Shown here: positions 51,715-59,897 of the stretch, one piece after another
Layout: each line of letters starts with the position of its first letter
Numbering within the stretch: the first letter of the stretch is position 1
DNA from: Roseiarcus sp963813195
Lineage (GTDB): Bacteria > Pseudomonadota > Alphaproteobacteria > Rhizobiales > Beijerinckiaceae
DNA: 64,000 nt
NCBI GenBank assembly: GCA_963813195.1
Contig: CAWEYC010000015.1
Coordinates: 1 to 64,000 of the forward strand
Direction of reading: 5' to 3'
Translations under genes and position numbers: made by a program
The notes under the pieces: generated by a model
What the model saw: only the letters and a program-made list of their open reading frames with translations
What the model was told of the DNA's origin: nothing
The model's database searches: none

Positions 51715-51827
51715 GCTTCCTCATGCGAGCTGCATGTACCATATATTGTCCACAAAGAGCAAGAAGGGTCCGCCGCTTCCTTGCCACCGAAGGCCCAACC
51801 GATGCGGCCTTCTCGAGGACCGCGACT

Positions 51828-52691
51828 TCACGACCGCGCGCGGGAAGCCCCCACTCCGGGATCGTCCCCAGTCGTCATCCACCGAGCCATAAGCGCGTCG
51901 ACCTCGCGGGTCTCGCAGACCCTGGCGAAGCGGGCCGTCACGCCCAGTTTCGAGAAGACCTCGGCGAGGTACGATCCGGCCGGCGGCCGGGCCGAGCGGT
52001 CGTAACCGGAACGCGCGATCAATTCGCTCCACAGATGGAGGAACGTAGCTTCAGTCACGGCGTCGGCGACCTCGTCGCGATAGGCGGGCAAGAACAGCTT
52101 CCAGAAGCTGTCGGGATCGATGGGATAGAAATGGACGAACGCGCGCGCGTGGCGGTCGATCCCGTTCCGCGTCGCGATCTCGGTCAGCAGAAACGGACCG
52201 ATGGCCCCCCAGCCCTGATCGACGTCGACGGCGCTCTCGGATTTCGCAATGAGTTCGTTCAGCGTACGATCGTCGGAGGGCAATTTCAGCACGGCGTTGT
52301 TGACGACGGACTTGCCGCGAACCTCCGACTGGCGACCGAAGACGATGGCGTCCTCGGCGAACTCGGGCCTGCGCAGGCAGAGAATGTCCGAATCGACCCA
52401 GCAGCAGCCGGTTTCGCGGATCATTCGATAGCGAAACATGTCGGCGAATGTGGCGATCGAAGGCTGTCCCGCAACGATATAGCGCGAAAGCAGCGACTCG
52501 TCGGGGCAAATGGCGCGCGCGTCCGCCAATTCCACGCCAGGCGGCGTTTCGAGCCGGTCGTCGTAGCTGTAGACGCGCAGGCCCGCGCCGAAGTGCGGGA
52601 AGGAGGCCATGCAGCCGTAGGTGAGCGCGTCGAGGCGACCGTGCCAGAACGTCGCGAATTCCGGCGCCGCGCCGCCATGACGCGCGCTCAC
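51828..52691 (-). CDS. Glycosyltransferase with DXD motif (GT32-like)
   Basis: A 287-aa sugar transferase. The nucleotide-sugar/metal motif is in GCCWVDSDILCLRRPE (DSD), preceded by SIATFADMFRYRMIRETG, an arrangement typical of the GT32 and alpha-1,4-glycosyltransferase groups. FATFWHGRLDALTYGCMASF near the N-terminus fits the nucleotide pocket, and HFYPIDPDSFWKLF the acceptor side. Cytoplasmic, probably acting on a lipid-linked or surface glycan. It lies 19 nt after a methyltransferase gene on the same strand. Confidence 0.83.
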   Translation of the reverse strand: MSARHGGAAPEFATFWHGRLDALTYGCMASFPHFGAGLRVYSYDDRLETPPGVELADARAICPDESLLSRYIVAGQPSIATFADMFRYRMIRETGCCWVDSDILCLRRPEFAEDAIVFGRQSEVRGKSVVNNAVLKLPSDDRTLNELIAKSESAVDVDQGWGAIGPFLLTEIATRNGIDRHARAFVHFYPIDPDSFWKLFLPAYRDEVADAVTEATFLHLWSELIARSGYDRSARPPAGSYLAEVFSKLGVTARFARVCETREVDALMARWMTTGDDPGVGASRARS

Positions 52692-52710
52692 CGGCGGGTC
52701 TCCCGCGCCC

Positions 52711-53436
52711 TCACAGGATCCGGCCCAGGACGTTGCGGTTATCGTCTTCCCAATCCCCGAAGAACGTCTCGGTGGTCAGGAACCCGCGTGAGATGAACTC
52801 CGAATAGACGTCGAAGATCCAGCTCGCGTTGATGTCGTCGAGCAGTAGATGCTTGCCGCGTCCGCCTCGCGCCAGCAGCAGGCAATTGGCGATGTCGGCG
52901 CGGCAGAGGTCGTCGGTGTGGCCGCCGTCGACGTGAAAAATGTCGAAATCCAGATCGGCGCGGCTGGCGGCGAGATAGGGCAGCACTTCGCGCGAATCTC
53001 CGGGCCAGAAATGGACGCGGCCGGGAAATTCGCGGCTCAAATAGTCGACGCACGGCTTCGTGTAGCGATGGACGTCGAGGTCGACGCCGTAATAGGTCAA
53101 CGACGGGTTGCCGGAGAGGGCGAGCAGCGCGCTGTGCCCGGCGTTGACGCCGATTTCCAGTAGATGTCGCTTGAAGCGCGTCGCGCGCCACATGTTTCGT
53201 CGAGCGGGCGCCAAATTGGCGGTCGGCGGACTGCCGGTGAAACTGCTGTCCTCGTCCCAATAGAAGATGTTGCCCTCCAACGTCTCGTTCGCGTCGCTGA
53301 CGTAACGGTTCAATTCGTTCAGCCTTCGCACGAAATTGGCCGACAGAACTTCCGACCCGTCCCGGTGATCGATCGAGTAGTCGGGAATTTCGGCAGGCGG
53401 CACCGGCTTTCCCGGAAGGAGCTTTCGGCCGTTCAT
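52711..53436 (-). CDS. Class I SAM-dependent methyltransferase (Methyltransf_24-like)
   Basis: A 241-aa protein. The SAM loop is HLLEIGVNAGHSALLAL, the acidic YYGVDLDVHRY follows, and FDIFHVDGGHTDDLCRADI is the D-G-x-H motif of the family that methylates sugar or polyketide hydroxyls. GKHLLLDDINASWIFDV completes the fold. ATG 53436 is used; the codon before it is also ATG. Co-transcribed with the glycosyltransferase gene, so glycan decoration is plausible. Confidence 0.83.
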   Translation of the reverse strand: MNGRKLLPGKPVPPAEIPDYSIDHRDGSEVLSANFVRRLNELNRYVSDANETLEGNIFYWDEDSSFTGSPPTANLAPARRNMWRATRFKRHLLEIGVNAGHSALLALSGNPSLTYYGVDLDVHRYTKPCVDYLSREFPGRVHFWPGDSREVLPYLAASRADLDFDIFHVDGGHTDDLCRADIANCLLLARGGRGKHLLLDDINASWIFDVYSEFISRGFLTTETFFGDWEDDNRNVLGRIL

Positions 53437-53439
53437 CAA

Positions 53440-53759
53440 GACGTTGTCCCCAAGTCTGAAGGTGGGAAAACCAGGACTTGTTCAGGAAATCGCGGGGAAG
53501 CGCAACCCCGCGCGATCGGTCGCCTACCTTGATCTGACGCCGCCATCCCTCTAAGTTTGCAAAAATCCGATCGTCGGGGGGCGATCGATCGAAGCGCTGC
53601 GGGGCCTCGGGCGAAAATCGAGGAAATGCGAGGCGCGTTCGGCGCGGCGACCGGCTGCCATCTGGCTACGCTGGCGTCGAACGGCGGCTTGTCGCCTGGC
53701 CGCTCCTGAATGTCGCTTCTTTCCGCATCAACCAACGAACTCCAGGGAATCAGCCGTTT
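53440..53759. other. Intergenic region with a hairpin
   Basis: This is 320 nt between divergent genes. A 7-bp stem CGCGGGG/CCCCGCG (53491-53497 and 53506-53512) closes an 8-nt loop; no T-run follows. Short open frames here lack sites and protein-like composition. The ribosome site AGGGAA precedes ATG 53760. Confidence 0.5.
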
Positions 53760-54332
53760 ATGTCCGCACATTGCCGCATTGAAGGCTACGCGATCGTTTC
53801 CGCCGACGGGATGATCGCGGATTCGAACGGACACATGCCGGATATTCTCAAGAACGAGGCCGATCACCGGTTCTTCGAATCGGGATTGAACCGCGTCGAT
53901 GTCGTCGTTCACGGCCGCAATTCCCACGAATGCCAGTCGAACTCGCCGCATCGGCGCCGGGTGGTCGCGACCCGCAAAATCGCCGCGATCAAGCCCGACC
54001 CAGATGACCCGAAATCCGTACTGTGGAACCCCGCCGGCGCGTCGTTCCGGGAAGCCTGCGCTGCGCTGGGACTTTCGAACGGCGCCGCAGCCATCCTCGG
54101 GGGCCCGGAGATCTACAGTCTCTTCCTCGAGATCGGTTACGATGAGTTTCACCTCACCATCAATGGCCAAGTCCGGCTTCCCGGCGGCCTGCCGCTCTTC
54201 GCGCAAGGCCGCCTAGGACAGTCGCCCGCCGACGTGCTGGCGCAATTCGGTCTGGCGCCCGAAGCGAAATGGACGATGGACGAGGCCAACAGCGTGGTCA
54301 TGGTCAATTGGCGGCGGCAAGCCCCTTCGTGA
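53760..54332 (+). CDS. Dihydrofolate reductase-like protein (RibD C-terminal fold)
   Basis: A 190-aa protein of the DHFR/RibD-C superfamily. The N-terminus EGYAIVSADGMIADSNGHMP is a diverged form of the substrate and cofactor strand, and AAAILGGPEIYSLFLEIGYD is the NADPH-binding GG-x-x-x-Y segment that defines the fold; YDEFHLTINGQVRLPGGLPL follows. It is probably an NADPH-dependent reductase of a pteridine-like or unknown compound. It stands alone, convergent with a methyltransferase gene. Confidence 0.82.
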   Translation: MSAHCRIEGYAIVSADGMIADSNGHMPDILKNEADHRFFESGLNRVDVVVHGRNSHECQSNSPHRRRVVATRKIAAIKPDPDDPKSVLWNPAGASFREACAALGLSNGAAAILGGPEIYSLFLEIGYDEFHLTINGQVRLPGGLPLFAQGRLGQSPADVLAQFGLAPEAKWTMDEANSVVMVNWRRQAPS

Positions 54333-54353
54333 CGCTCCGTCCGCGGCTCAACC

Positions 54354-55073
54354 TCACGGCAGTCGCGCGCCGACGATCGCTCGCCAAAATCCGCCGTACG
54401 ACAGCTCGAATCCGACGATCTTGAATTTCAGATCGACGCCATTCAGCACTTCATAGGCCGAATTGCGGCATATCGACACGATCGCCAGGCCGTTCTTGTT
54501 GAGAAAATTCCTTGAGCCGCGCAGGTACGAGCGCGTGATCACCCCGCTCGGATCGCACAGACTGTATTGCTCGATCGCATTTTCCGGCATTTTATCGATC
54601 AGCGGCGCATTGAAGATGATCACGTCGTATTTCCGCTTCGGGATTTGCTCGAACATGTCCGACTCGACGATGTCGATCCGCAGCCCGTTCTGCGCCGCAT
54701 TGTGCTGGATCGCCTCGACGGCGGCGGGCGATATGTCGGACGCTGTTATCGTCGCGTTCCATCTCGCGGCGATGTAAAGAGAAATGGCGCCGCAACCGGC
54801 GCCGATCTCCAGCACCGATTTGATTCTCTCGGACTTCATTTCCCGCAAATTGCGAATGAAGAACTCCGAACTCGAATCCGGCGTCGGATGATAGATTCCG
54901 GCTGGAGCGTCGATCGTAAGACCATCGATGACGAACCGCGCTGGCGCCGATTGCCGTTCGATCAGAGCGTTGTGGGGTTGCGCGATATCCATGATCGACG
55001 TGTCCACGAGCCCTGAGAGACCCAGCGTATCGAGAACCCTCTCACGCGCTTGTTCTTTGTTTTCGACGTCCAT
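54354..55073 (-). CDS. Class I methyltransferase (HemK/MTS-like)
   Basis: A 239-aa protein. The SAM loop is VLEIGAGCGAISLYIAA, with TASDISPAAVEAIQHNAAQN as motif II and YDVIIFNAPLIDKMP at the motif IV position. The NAPL sequence resembles the NPPY motif of N-methyltransferases acting on glutamine, adenine or guanine amino groups, but with changed residues. The N-terminal 60 residues are probably a substrate domain. The substrate is unknown, and the neighbours do not clarify it. Confidence 0.82.
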   Translation of the reverse strand: MDVENKEQARERVLDTLGLSGLVDTSIMDIAQPHNALIERQSAPARFVIDGLTIDAPAGIYHPTPDSSSEFFIRNLREMKSERIKSVLEIGAGCGAISLYIAARWNATITASDISPAAVEAIQHNAAQNGLRIDIVESDMFEQIPKRKYDVIIFNAPLIDKMPENAIEQYSLCDPSGVITRSYLRGSRNFLNKNGLAIVSICRNSAYEVLNGVDLKFKIVGFELSYGGFWRAIVGARLP

Positions 55074-55219
55074 TGCGGGTTCACCTTGACTTTGGCACTG
55101 CGCCTCTTGCGCCGCGAGTAGAGCCCTACCCGTTCGCGACGTCCTGCAGAATTGTTACTGTTATGACCGCTAGAGATGCTTCAAGCGCTCTTTGATTTCG
55201 GCGCCGCGGCAAGGAGCCG

Positions 55220-56005
55220 TCACGTCTCGCGCCCTTGCGCACTCTCGTGCCACCGCCGCAGCAGCAGGTACGAGAGAGCGGAGAGCAGCAGATAAATCGT
55301 TATGCCAGAGGCGGAAATCAACAGCAACGCCGCGAACATGCGTGGAATGTTGAGCCGAAAGCCGGACTCGACGATGCGATAGGCGAGGCCGGCGCCCTGT
55401 CCGGCCGACCCTGCCGCGATTTCGGCGACAATCGCGCCGATCAGCGCGAGTCCGCCGCCGATGCGCAAGCCGGCGAGGAAATAGGGCAGAGCGGAGGGAA
55501 GGCGAAGCCATATCAACTGCTGCCAACGCGAAGCGCGATAGAGATGAAAAAGGTCCGTCAGATTGCGATCCGCCGAAGACAGTCCGAGCGTCGTATTGGC
55601 GAGAATCGGGAAAAAAGCGACGAGGAAGGCGACGACCAGCACCGCAGTGCTGGAATTCAGGTAAATCAGCAGAAGCGGGGCGATCGCGACGATCGGCGTC
55701 ACTTGCATCGCCACCGCGAAAGGGAAGAACGCGCGCTCGACCCACCGCCACTGGGCGAAAATGATGGCGACGGCGACACCGCCGACGACCGCCGCCGCGA
55801 GGGCCTCGAAGGTGGTGGACAGCGTCACGACCAATGAGCCGGACAGCGTGCTCCAGTCCTTCAGCAGCGTGAGAATGACGAGACTCGGCGCCGGCAGGAT
55901 GTAGGGCGGGACTCCGTAATATCGCACGACGGCTTCCCACGCGACGAGCCCGAGCGTCAGCGCGAAGAACGGCAGCATATACTCGGTAAATTCGCGTCGA
56001 TTCAT
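55220..56005 (-). CDS. ABC transporter permease (SsuC/TauC/ThiX type)
   Basis: A 261-aa inner-membrane permease with six helices. The binding-protein-dependent transport signature EAA loop appears as DLFHLYRASRWQQLIWLRLP SALPY (read across residues about 167-190), with GLRIGGGLALIGAIVAEIAA after it. ATG 56005 overlaps the ATPase stop (ATGA). The matching binding protein is encoded 2.7 kb upstream at 58678. Substrates of this family include taurine, sulfonates, nitrate and pyrimidine precursors; the deaminase next to the binding protein suggests a purine-like substrate. Confidence 0.92.
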   Translation of the reverse strand: MNRREFTEYMLPFFALTLGLVAWEAVVRYYGVPPYILPAPSLVILTLLKDWSTLSGSLVVTLSTTFEALAAAVVGGVAVAIIFAQWRWVERAFFPFAVAMQVTPIVAIAPLLLIYLNSSTAVLVVAFLVAFFPILANTTLGLSSADRNLTDLFHLYRASRWQQLIWLRLPSALPYFLAGLRIGGGLALIGAIVAEIAAGSAGQGAGLAYRIVESGFRLNIPRMFAALLLISASGITIYLLLSALSYLLLRRWHESAQGRET

Positions 56006-56844
56006 GCCCTCGCGCCCTTGACGCTAGGCGATGCTGTTTCGTCGGGAACCTTGTCCATGGCTCCATGCAGCGCGAGCGACGTCTCGCGGCATTTGTCGGC
56101 GTATAAAGGATTCATGCGAAACTCGATGTCGCGCGGCAAAGACGCGCCGACGTCGATCTCGGCGACCGCGCGTCCGGGACGCGGCGCCATGATGACGATG
56201 CGGGTCGAGAGATAGACGCTCTCAAACACGGAATGCGTGACGAAAACCACAGTCGCGCGGAGCGAGCATTTCAGCGACACGAGATCGTCGTTGAGCTTCA
56301 TTCGCGTGATTTCGTCGAGTGCGGCGAAGGGTTCGTCCATCAGCAACACCGCGGGACGCGTGACCAGCGCGCGCGCAATCGAGGCGCGCATCTTCATGCC
56401 GCCGGAAAGCTCGCGCGGGTAGGCTCTGGCAAACCCTTTCAAGCCGACCATGTCGAGCGCTTCCTCGACGCGCGAGCACGCCTCGTTCTTGGAAACGCCG
56501 GCGAGGCGCAACGGCAGCCAAACGTTCGAGAAAACCGTCCCCCACGGCATCAACGTCGGCTCCTGAAAGACGAAGCTCAACGCTGGGCGCCCGCCGCGCC
56601 AATCGATCGCGCCATGCGTCGGTTGGGTAAGGCCCGCCAGGAGCCGCAGGACAGTCGACTTTCCGCAGCCGGAGGGGCCGAGCAGGGACAAAAACTCCCC
56701 TTCGTGCACTTCAATGTCGACGCCCCGCAGGGCCTCGACCTTGTTGCCGAATACCTTGTCGACGGCACGCAACGCAACCAGCGGACGTGTCGTGGGGGAA
56801 GTGGCCAGCGTAGCGCGCGGCGCCGAGGGTTGGATCAGCGACAT
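56002..56844 (-). CDS. ABC transporter ATP-binding protein (SsuB/TauB/ThiZ type)
   Basis: A 280-aa ATPase. Walker A is LLGPSGCGKSTVLRLLAG, the Q-loop LSFVFQEPTLMPW, the signature ELSGGMKMRASIARAL, Walker B VLLMDEPFAALDE and the switch His in VVFVTHSVFES. ATG 56844 is preferred over the longer frame to 56937. It is co-translated with the permease gene. Together with the binding protein at 58678-59673 they form one importer, split by two inserted genes on the other strand. Confidence 0.92.
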   Translation of the reverse strand: MSLIQPSAPRATLATSPTTRPLVALRAVDKVFGNKVEALRGVDIEVHEGEFLSLLGPSGCGKSTVLRLLAGLTQPTHGAIDWRGGRPALSFVFQEPTLMPWGTVFSNVWLPLRLAGVSKNEACSRVEEALDMVGLKGFARAYPRELSGGMKMRASIARALVTRPAVLLMDEPFAALDEITRMKLNDDLVSLKCSLRATVVFVTHSVFESVYLSTRIVIMAPRPGRAVAEIDVGASLPRDIEFRMNPLYADKCRETSLALHGAMDKVPDETASPSVKGARA

Positions 56845-57262
56845 GAGAAGGAGACGGCCGCCTCGCCGTCCACAGCAAAGTATCGGAGAATTGGAGACAC
56901 TGGCCGCGCGGACCGAGCGCCGCCCGTTTCGTCGCATGGATCGACAGAAAATGTCAGAGCATAGCCGAAAGCTTGGGGCACGTTCCCTAACCCGTTCTCA
57001 TTTCGGGCGCCGTTCAAACCGGACGCCTCGCCCGCGCATTGAACCGTATATGCGGCGACATGCCTCGTCAAATTGACGTGAGCCCAAAGGGATCGCGGCG
57101 GCGCCCCGCCCGCGTCTCTTCCCCGGGAGGCGGGAAAGTCAGGGCGGCGGCAATGGCACTTGGCGATAAATCGAGAAACTTGATACAGGTTCCACACCGC
57201 CCTTCATTGGCAGCCGCCAGTCATCGCGGCGCCCACCCCTTCGATCGAGCGAGACCTTCATC
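56845..57262. promoter_or_regulatory. Divergent intergenic region with a CGTCAA-A-TTGACG palindrome
   Basis: About 420 nt without a convincing gene lie between the ABC ATPase and a methyltransferase. A 13-bp perfect inverted repeat (CGTCAAATTGACG, 57066-57078) could be an operator. A GGTTCC-type segment and AT-rich TATATG (57050) may be part of promoters, but no clear -35/-10 pair was found. Confidence 0.45.
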
Positions 57263-58006
57263 ATGGCGGCCGACTACGTGTCCGAAGACCTGAAACTGCC
57301 GAATCTCGATTCTTTGTTTCCCAACATGATCGTCGGCGACAAGGATGCGCTGACTTGGCCCTATTTCCGCAGGGGAATCGATCACAATTGGTACACCGAT
57401 CGCCGTAACCCGCAGATCGGCTTCATCAATAGGGACGAAGCCTCGGTGCTTTACAGCAATGCGCTCCTGTTCGCCGGTCGGGCCGGCCTTGAAATCGGCG
57501 CCTGGCGCGGATGGTCGACGTGCCACCTCGTCGCCGCGGGGCTCGGCTCGCTTCATGTCGTCGAACCCTTGCTGCGCGACGAGGCGTGGCGTCGCGAATT
57601 CGCAGCCGCGGTGAATGGCGCCGGCGGCCCCGATCGCGCGATTCTCGTTCCCGGCGAAAGCCCGGACGCCGTCATCAAGCTCGGCCAAAGCGGGGCGCGG
57701 TGGTCCTTCGCCTTCATCGACGGGGACCACGACGGACCGGCGCCGACGGCCGACGCACTCGCATGCGAGCCCTATCTCGAGGCGACGGCGATGGTCCTGT
57801 TCCACGATCTCGTGTCGCCGCATGTCTCCGCCGCCTTGATCGCGCTGCGCGCAAGGGGCTGGCGGACCATGATCTACCAAACCGCGCAAATTATGGGCGT
57901 GGCGTGGCGCGGCGACATCCAACCGGTTCGGCACGTCCCGGATCCGACGCAGACCTGGAGCGTTCCCGAGCACCTCGCCGGCTTAGCGATCAGCCCCATG
58001 CCCTGA
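57263..58006 (+). CDS. Methyltransferase-fold protein (Methyltransf_24-like)
   Basis: A 247-aa Rossmann-like protein. GLEIGAWRGWSTCHLVAAGL is the SAM loop and WSFAFIDGDHDGPAPTADAL the F-I-D-G-x-H motif of Methyltransf_24, followed by AMVLFHDLVSPHVSAALIAL. The first 70 residues (LPNLDSLFPNMIVGDKDALT) have no clear counterpart in the related protein at 52711. The substrate is unknown. It is followed 54 nt later by a cytochrome c gene on the same strand; these two interrupt the ABC transporter locus. Confidence 0.78.
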   Translation: MAADYVSEDLKLPNLDSLFPNMIVGDKDALTWPYFRRGIDHNWYTDRRNPQIGFINRDEASVLYSNALLFAGRAGLEIGAWRGWSTCHLVAAGLGSLHVVEPLLRDEAWRREFAAAVNGAGGPDRAILVPGESPDAVIKLGQSGARWSFAFIDGDHDGPAPTADALACEPYLEATAMVLFHDLVSPHVSAALIALRARGWRTMIYQTAQIMGVAWRGDIQPVRHVPDPTQTWSVPEHLAGLAISPMP

Positions 58007-58060
58007 CGGCTGCCCCGCGAAGTCCGGCGACGAACGATCTAACACGCAACGGAGGCAACG

Positions 58061-58606
58061 ATGTTTCGATTCCCGGTTCGTTCATTGCAAGCCGCCTTCG
58101 CCCTGGCCACGGCGCTCGCCGCCTCCACGGCGGGATCGGCCACAGCCGACGAAGCCCAAATCCAACGCGGCAAGTACCTGGTGACCATCGCGGGATGCTC
58201 AGACTGCCATACGCCAGGAGGGCTGCTCGGCCATTCCGACATGGCGCGCTATCTCGCCGGCTCCGACGTCGGGTTTTCGATTCCCGGCGCCGGCATCTTC
58301 ATTGGCCAGAACCTGACGCCGGACAAGGAGACCGGCATCGGCGACTGGAGCGCCGATCACATCGTCGCCGCGATTCGCACCGGCAAGACACCGGACGGAC
58401 GCATGTTGAGCGGGGTGATGCCCTATCCCGCCTACTCCCATCTCACGGACGAAGACGCGCAGGCGGTCGCAGCCTTCCTGAAGAGCCTTCCCGCGGTGAA
58501 GAACAAGGTCGTCGGGCCGCTCAAGCCGACGGAGAAGGCGGACGTCTACGTGTCCGTCATTCTCCCGGCCCAGGCGTATAACTCCCTGCCGGCGCCGAAG
58601 AAATAG
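58061..58606 (+). CDS. Periplasmic c-type cytochrome
   Basis: A 181-aa exported monohaem cytochrome. Residues 1-29 are a signal peptide (LQAAFALATALAASTAGSAT then AD). The haem site is GCSDCHTP (CxxCH), and Met in MLSGVMPYPAYSHLTDED is the likely sixth ligand. NLTPDKETGIGDWSADHIVA and AVAAFLKSLPAVKNKVVG match the cytochromes that accompany alcohol, aldehyde or gluconate dehydrogenases. ATG 58061 has a GGAGG site. No dehydrogenase subunit is adjacent, so its donor is unknown. Confidence 0.92.
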   Translation: MFRFPVRSLQAAFALATALAASTAGSATADEAQIQRGKYLVTIAGCSDCHTPGGLLGHSDMARYLAGSDVGFSIPGAGIFIGQNLTPDKETGIGDWSADHIVAAIRTGKTPDGRMLSGVMPYPAYSHLTDEDAQAVAAFLKSLPAVKNKVVGPLKPTEKADVYVSVILPAQAYNSLPAPKK

Positions 58607-58620
58607 TCCGGGTTTCCTGC

Positions 58621-58669
58621 GATCGGCGCGCACTCCGGCTCTCGATGGGAAACGGAGCGCGCGTCGGTC
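58621..58669. terminator. Hairpin between convergent genes
   Basis: A 17-bp stem (58621-58637 with 58653-58669) has one mismatch and two G-U pairs over a 15-nt loop. It lies 15 nt past the cytochrome stop and 9 nt past the binding-protein stop on the other strand. No T-run is present, so it is a weak or factor-aided bidirectional terminator. Confidence 0.6.
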
Positions 58670-58677
58670 CGAATTGC

Positions 58678-59673
58678 TTACTTCGGCCTCAGATCGACGC
58701 CGACGCCCCTGTCGACGAACTGCAGCGTGTAGGCCTTCTTATAATCGGTGTCAGCCTTGACGATCCCGACCTTGACCATTTTGTCGAAGAAATCCTTCCA
58801 CCGCGCGTCGGTCATCGCGCCGATGCCCAGCTTGATCGCATCGCCCGAGTTGACGATGCCGTATTCCTTCATCTTGGCGATCGAATAGGCGATCTGGTCG
58901 TCGGTCAGTTCGGGGTTTTCCTTTTTCATCATCTCGTTGGCTTTTTTGTTGTCGCCATAGAGATAATGATACCAACCGATCGCCGAGGCGTCGACGAAAC
59001 GCTGCACCATATCGGGCCGCGTCGCCACGATGTCGCGGCGCGTCTCGATCAAAGTGGAGTAGGTCGAATAGCCGTAATCCGCGAGCAGGAAAACGTTGGG
59101 AGTGAAGCCGCCCTCTTTCTCCACCGCATAGGGCTCCGAGGTCAGGTAGCCCTGCTGGATCGAATGCTTGTCGGCGATGAACGGCGCTGAGTTGTAGTTG
59201 TAGGGTTTGACGTTCTCGTCCTTGAATCCGTAGGCCATGCGCATCCAGGCGTAGAATGTGTTGAGCGCGCCGCTGCTGGCGAACACGGTCGCCTTGGGCA
59301 GGTCTGTCCATTTGTCCAGCCCGACCCCCGGATGCGACATGAAGATTTGCGGGTCCTTCTGGAAATCGGCGGCGACGGCGACGGTCGGGATGTTCTGTTC
59401 GACTGACAGAAAATCGCCGATCGTGTCGCCGCCCATGAAGAATTCGATCTTTCCCGCGACGAGAAGCATGCCGCCGTTCGACTGGGGGCCGCCCTGCAGG
59501 ATCGTCACGTCGAGCCCGTACTTGGCGTAGGTGCCGTCGACGAGCGCTTGATAATAGCCGCCGTGCTCGGCGGTCGCGAGCCAATTGGTGCCGAACGTCA
59601 CTTTATCGAGCGCGAGCGCGGGACTCGCGCAAGTCAGCGCGAGGGCGAATACGGATGCAACGGCAGCACGCAT
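58678..59673 (-). CDS. ABC transporter substrate-binding protein (NMT1/ThiY/TauA type)
   Basis: A 331-aa periplasmic binding protein. Residues 1-21 are a signal peptide (VASVFALALTCASPALA). Family features are FGTNWLATAEHGGYYQALVD, YAKYGLDVTILQGGPQSNGG, LLVAGKIEFFMGGDTIGDFL and TSEPYAVEKEGGF. ATG 59673 follows GGAGAA. This branch binds pyrimidine or purine-like compounds, as in ThiY and purine/hydroxymethylpyrimidine systems. It diverges from an 8-oxoguanine-deaminase-like gene and probably feeds it, using the ATPase and permease at 55220-56844. Confidence 0.9.
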   Translation of the reverse strand: MRAAVASVFALALTCASPALALDKVTFGTNWLATAEHGGYYQALVDGTYAKYGLDVTILQGGPQSNGGMLLVAGKIEFFMGGDTIGDFLSVEQNIPTVAVAADFQKDPQIFMSHPGVGLDKWTDLPKATVFASSGALNTFYAWMRMAYGFKDENVKPYNYNSAPFIADKHSIQQGYLTSEPYAVEKEGGFTPNVFLLADYGYSTYSTLIETRRDIVATRPDMVQRFVDASAIGWYHYLYGDNKKANEMMKKENPELTDDQIAYSIAKMKEYGIVNSGDAIKLGIGAMTDARWKDFFDKMVKVGIVKADTDYKKAYTLQFVDRGVGVDLRPK

Positions 59674-59897
59674 GAAATTCTCCAGATTTCATTACCGTCG
59701 AGAGCTTTGCGCGCGTTCCGATTGCCGGACGGATCCGCGTTCGATTTCAATCGGACTTTCGCCCAACTCGCCCCCAACCTCCCTAGTCTCAACAGCATAG
59801 GAGAAGCCGGCGCACGGGTCGACTTTGAAATTAACCTCGAGCGCAGGCGCGGAGAAAAAGGTTTACAGCACCTAGACCCGCGCCGAGAATGCGCGGC

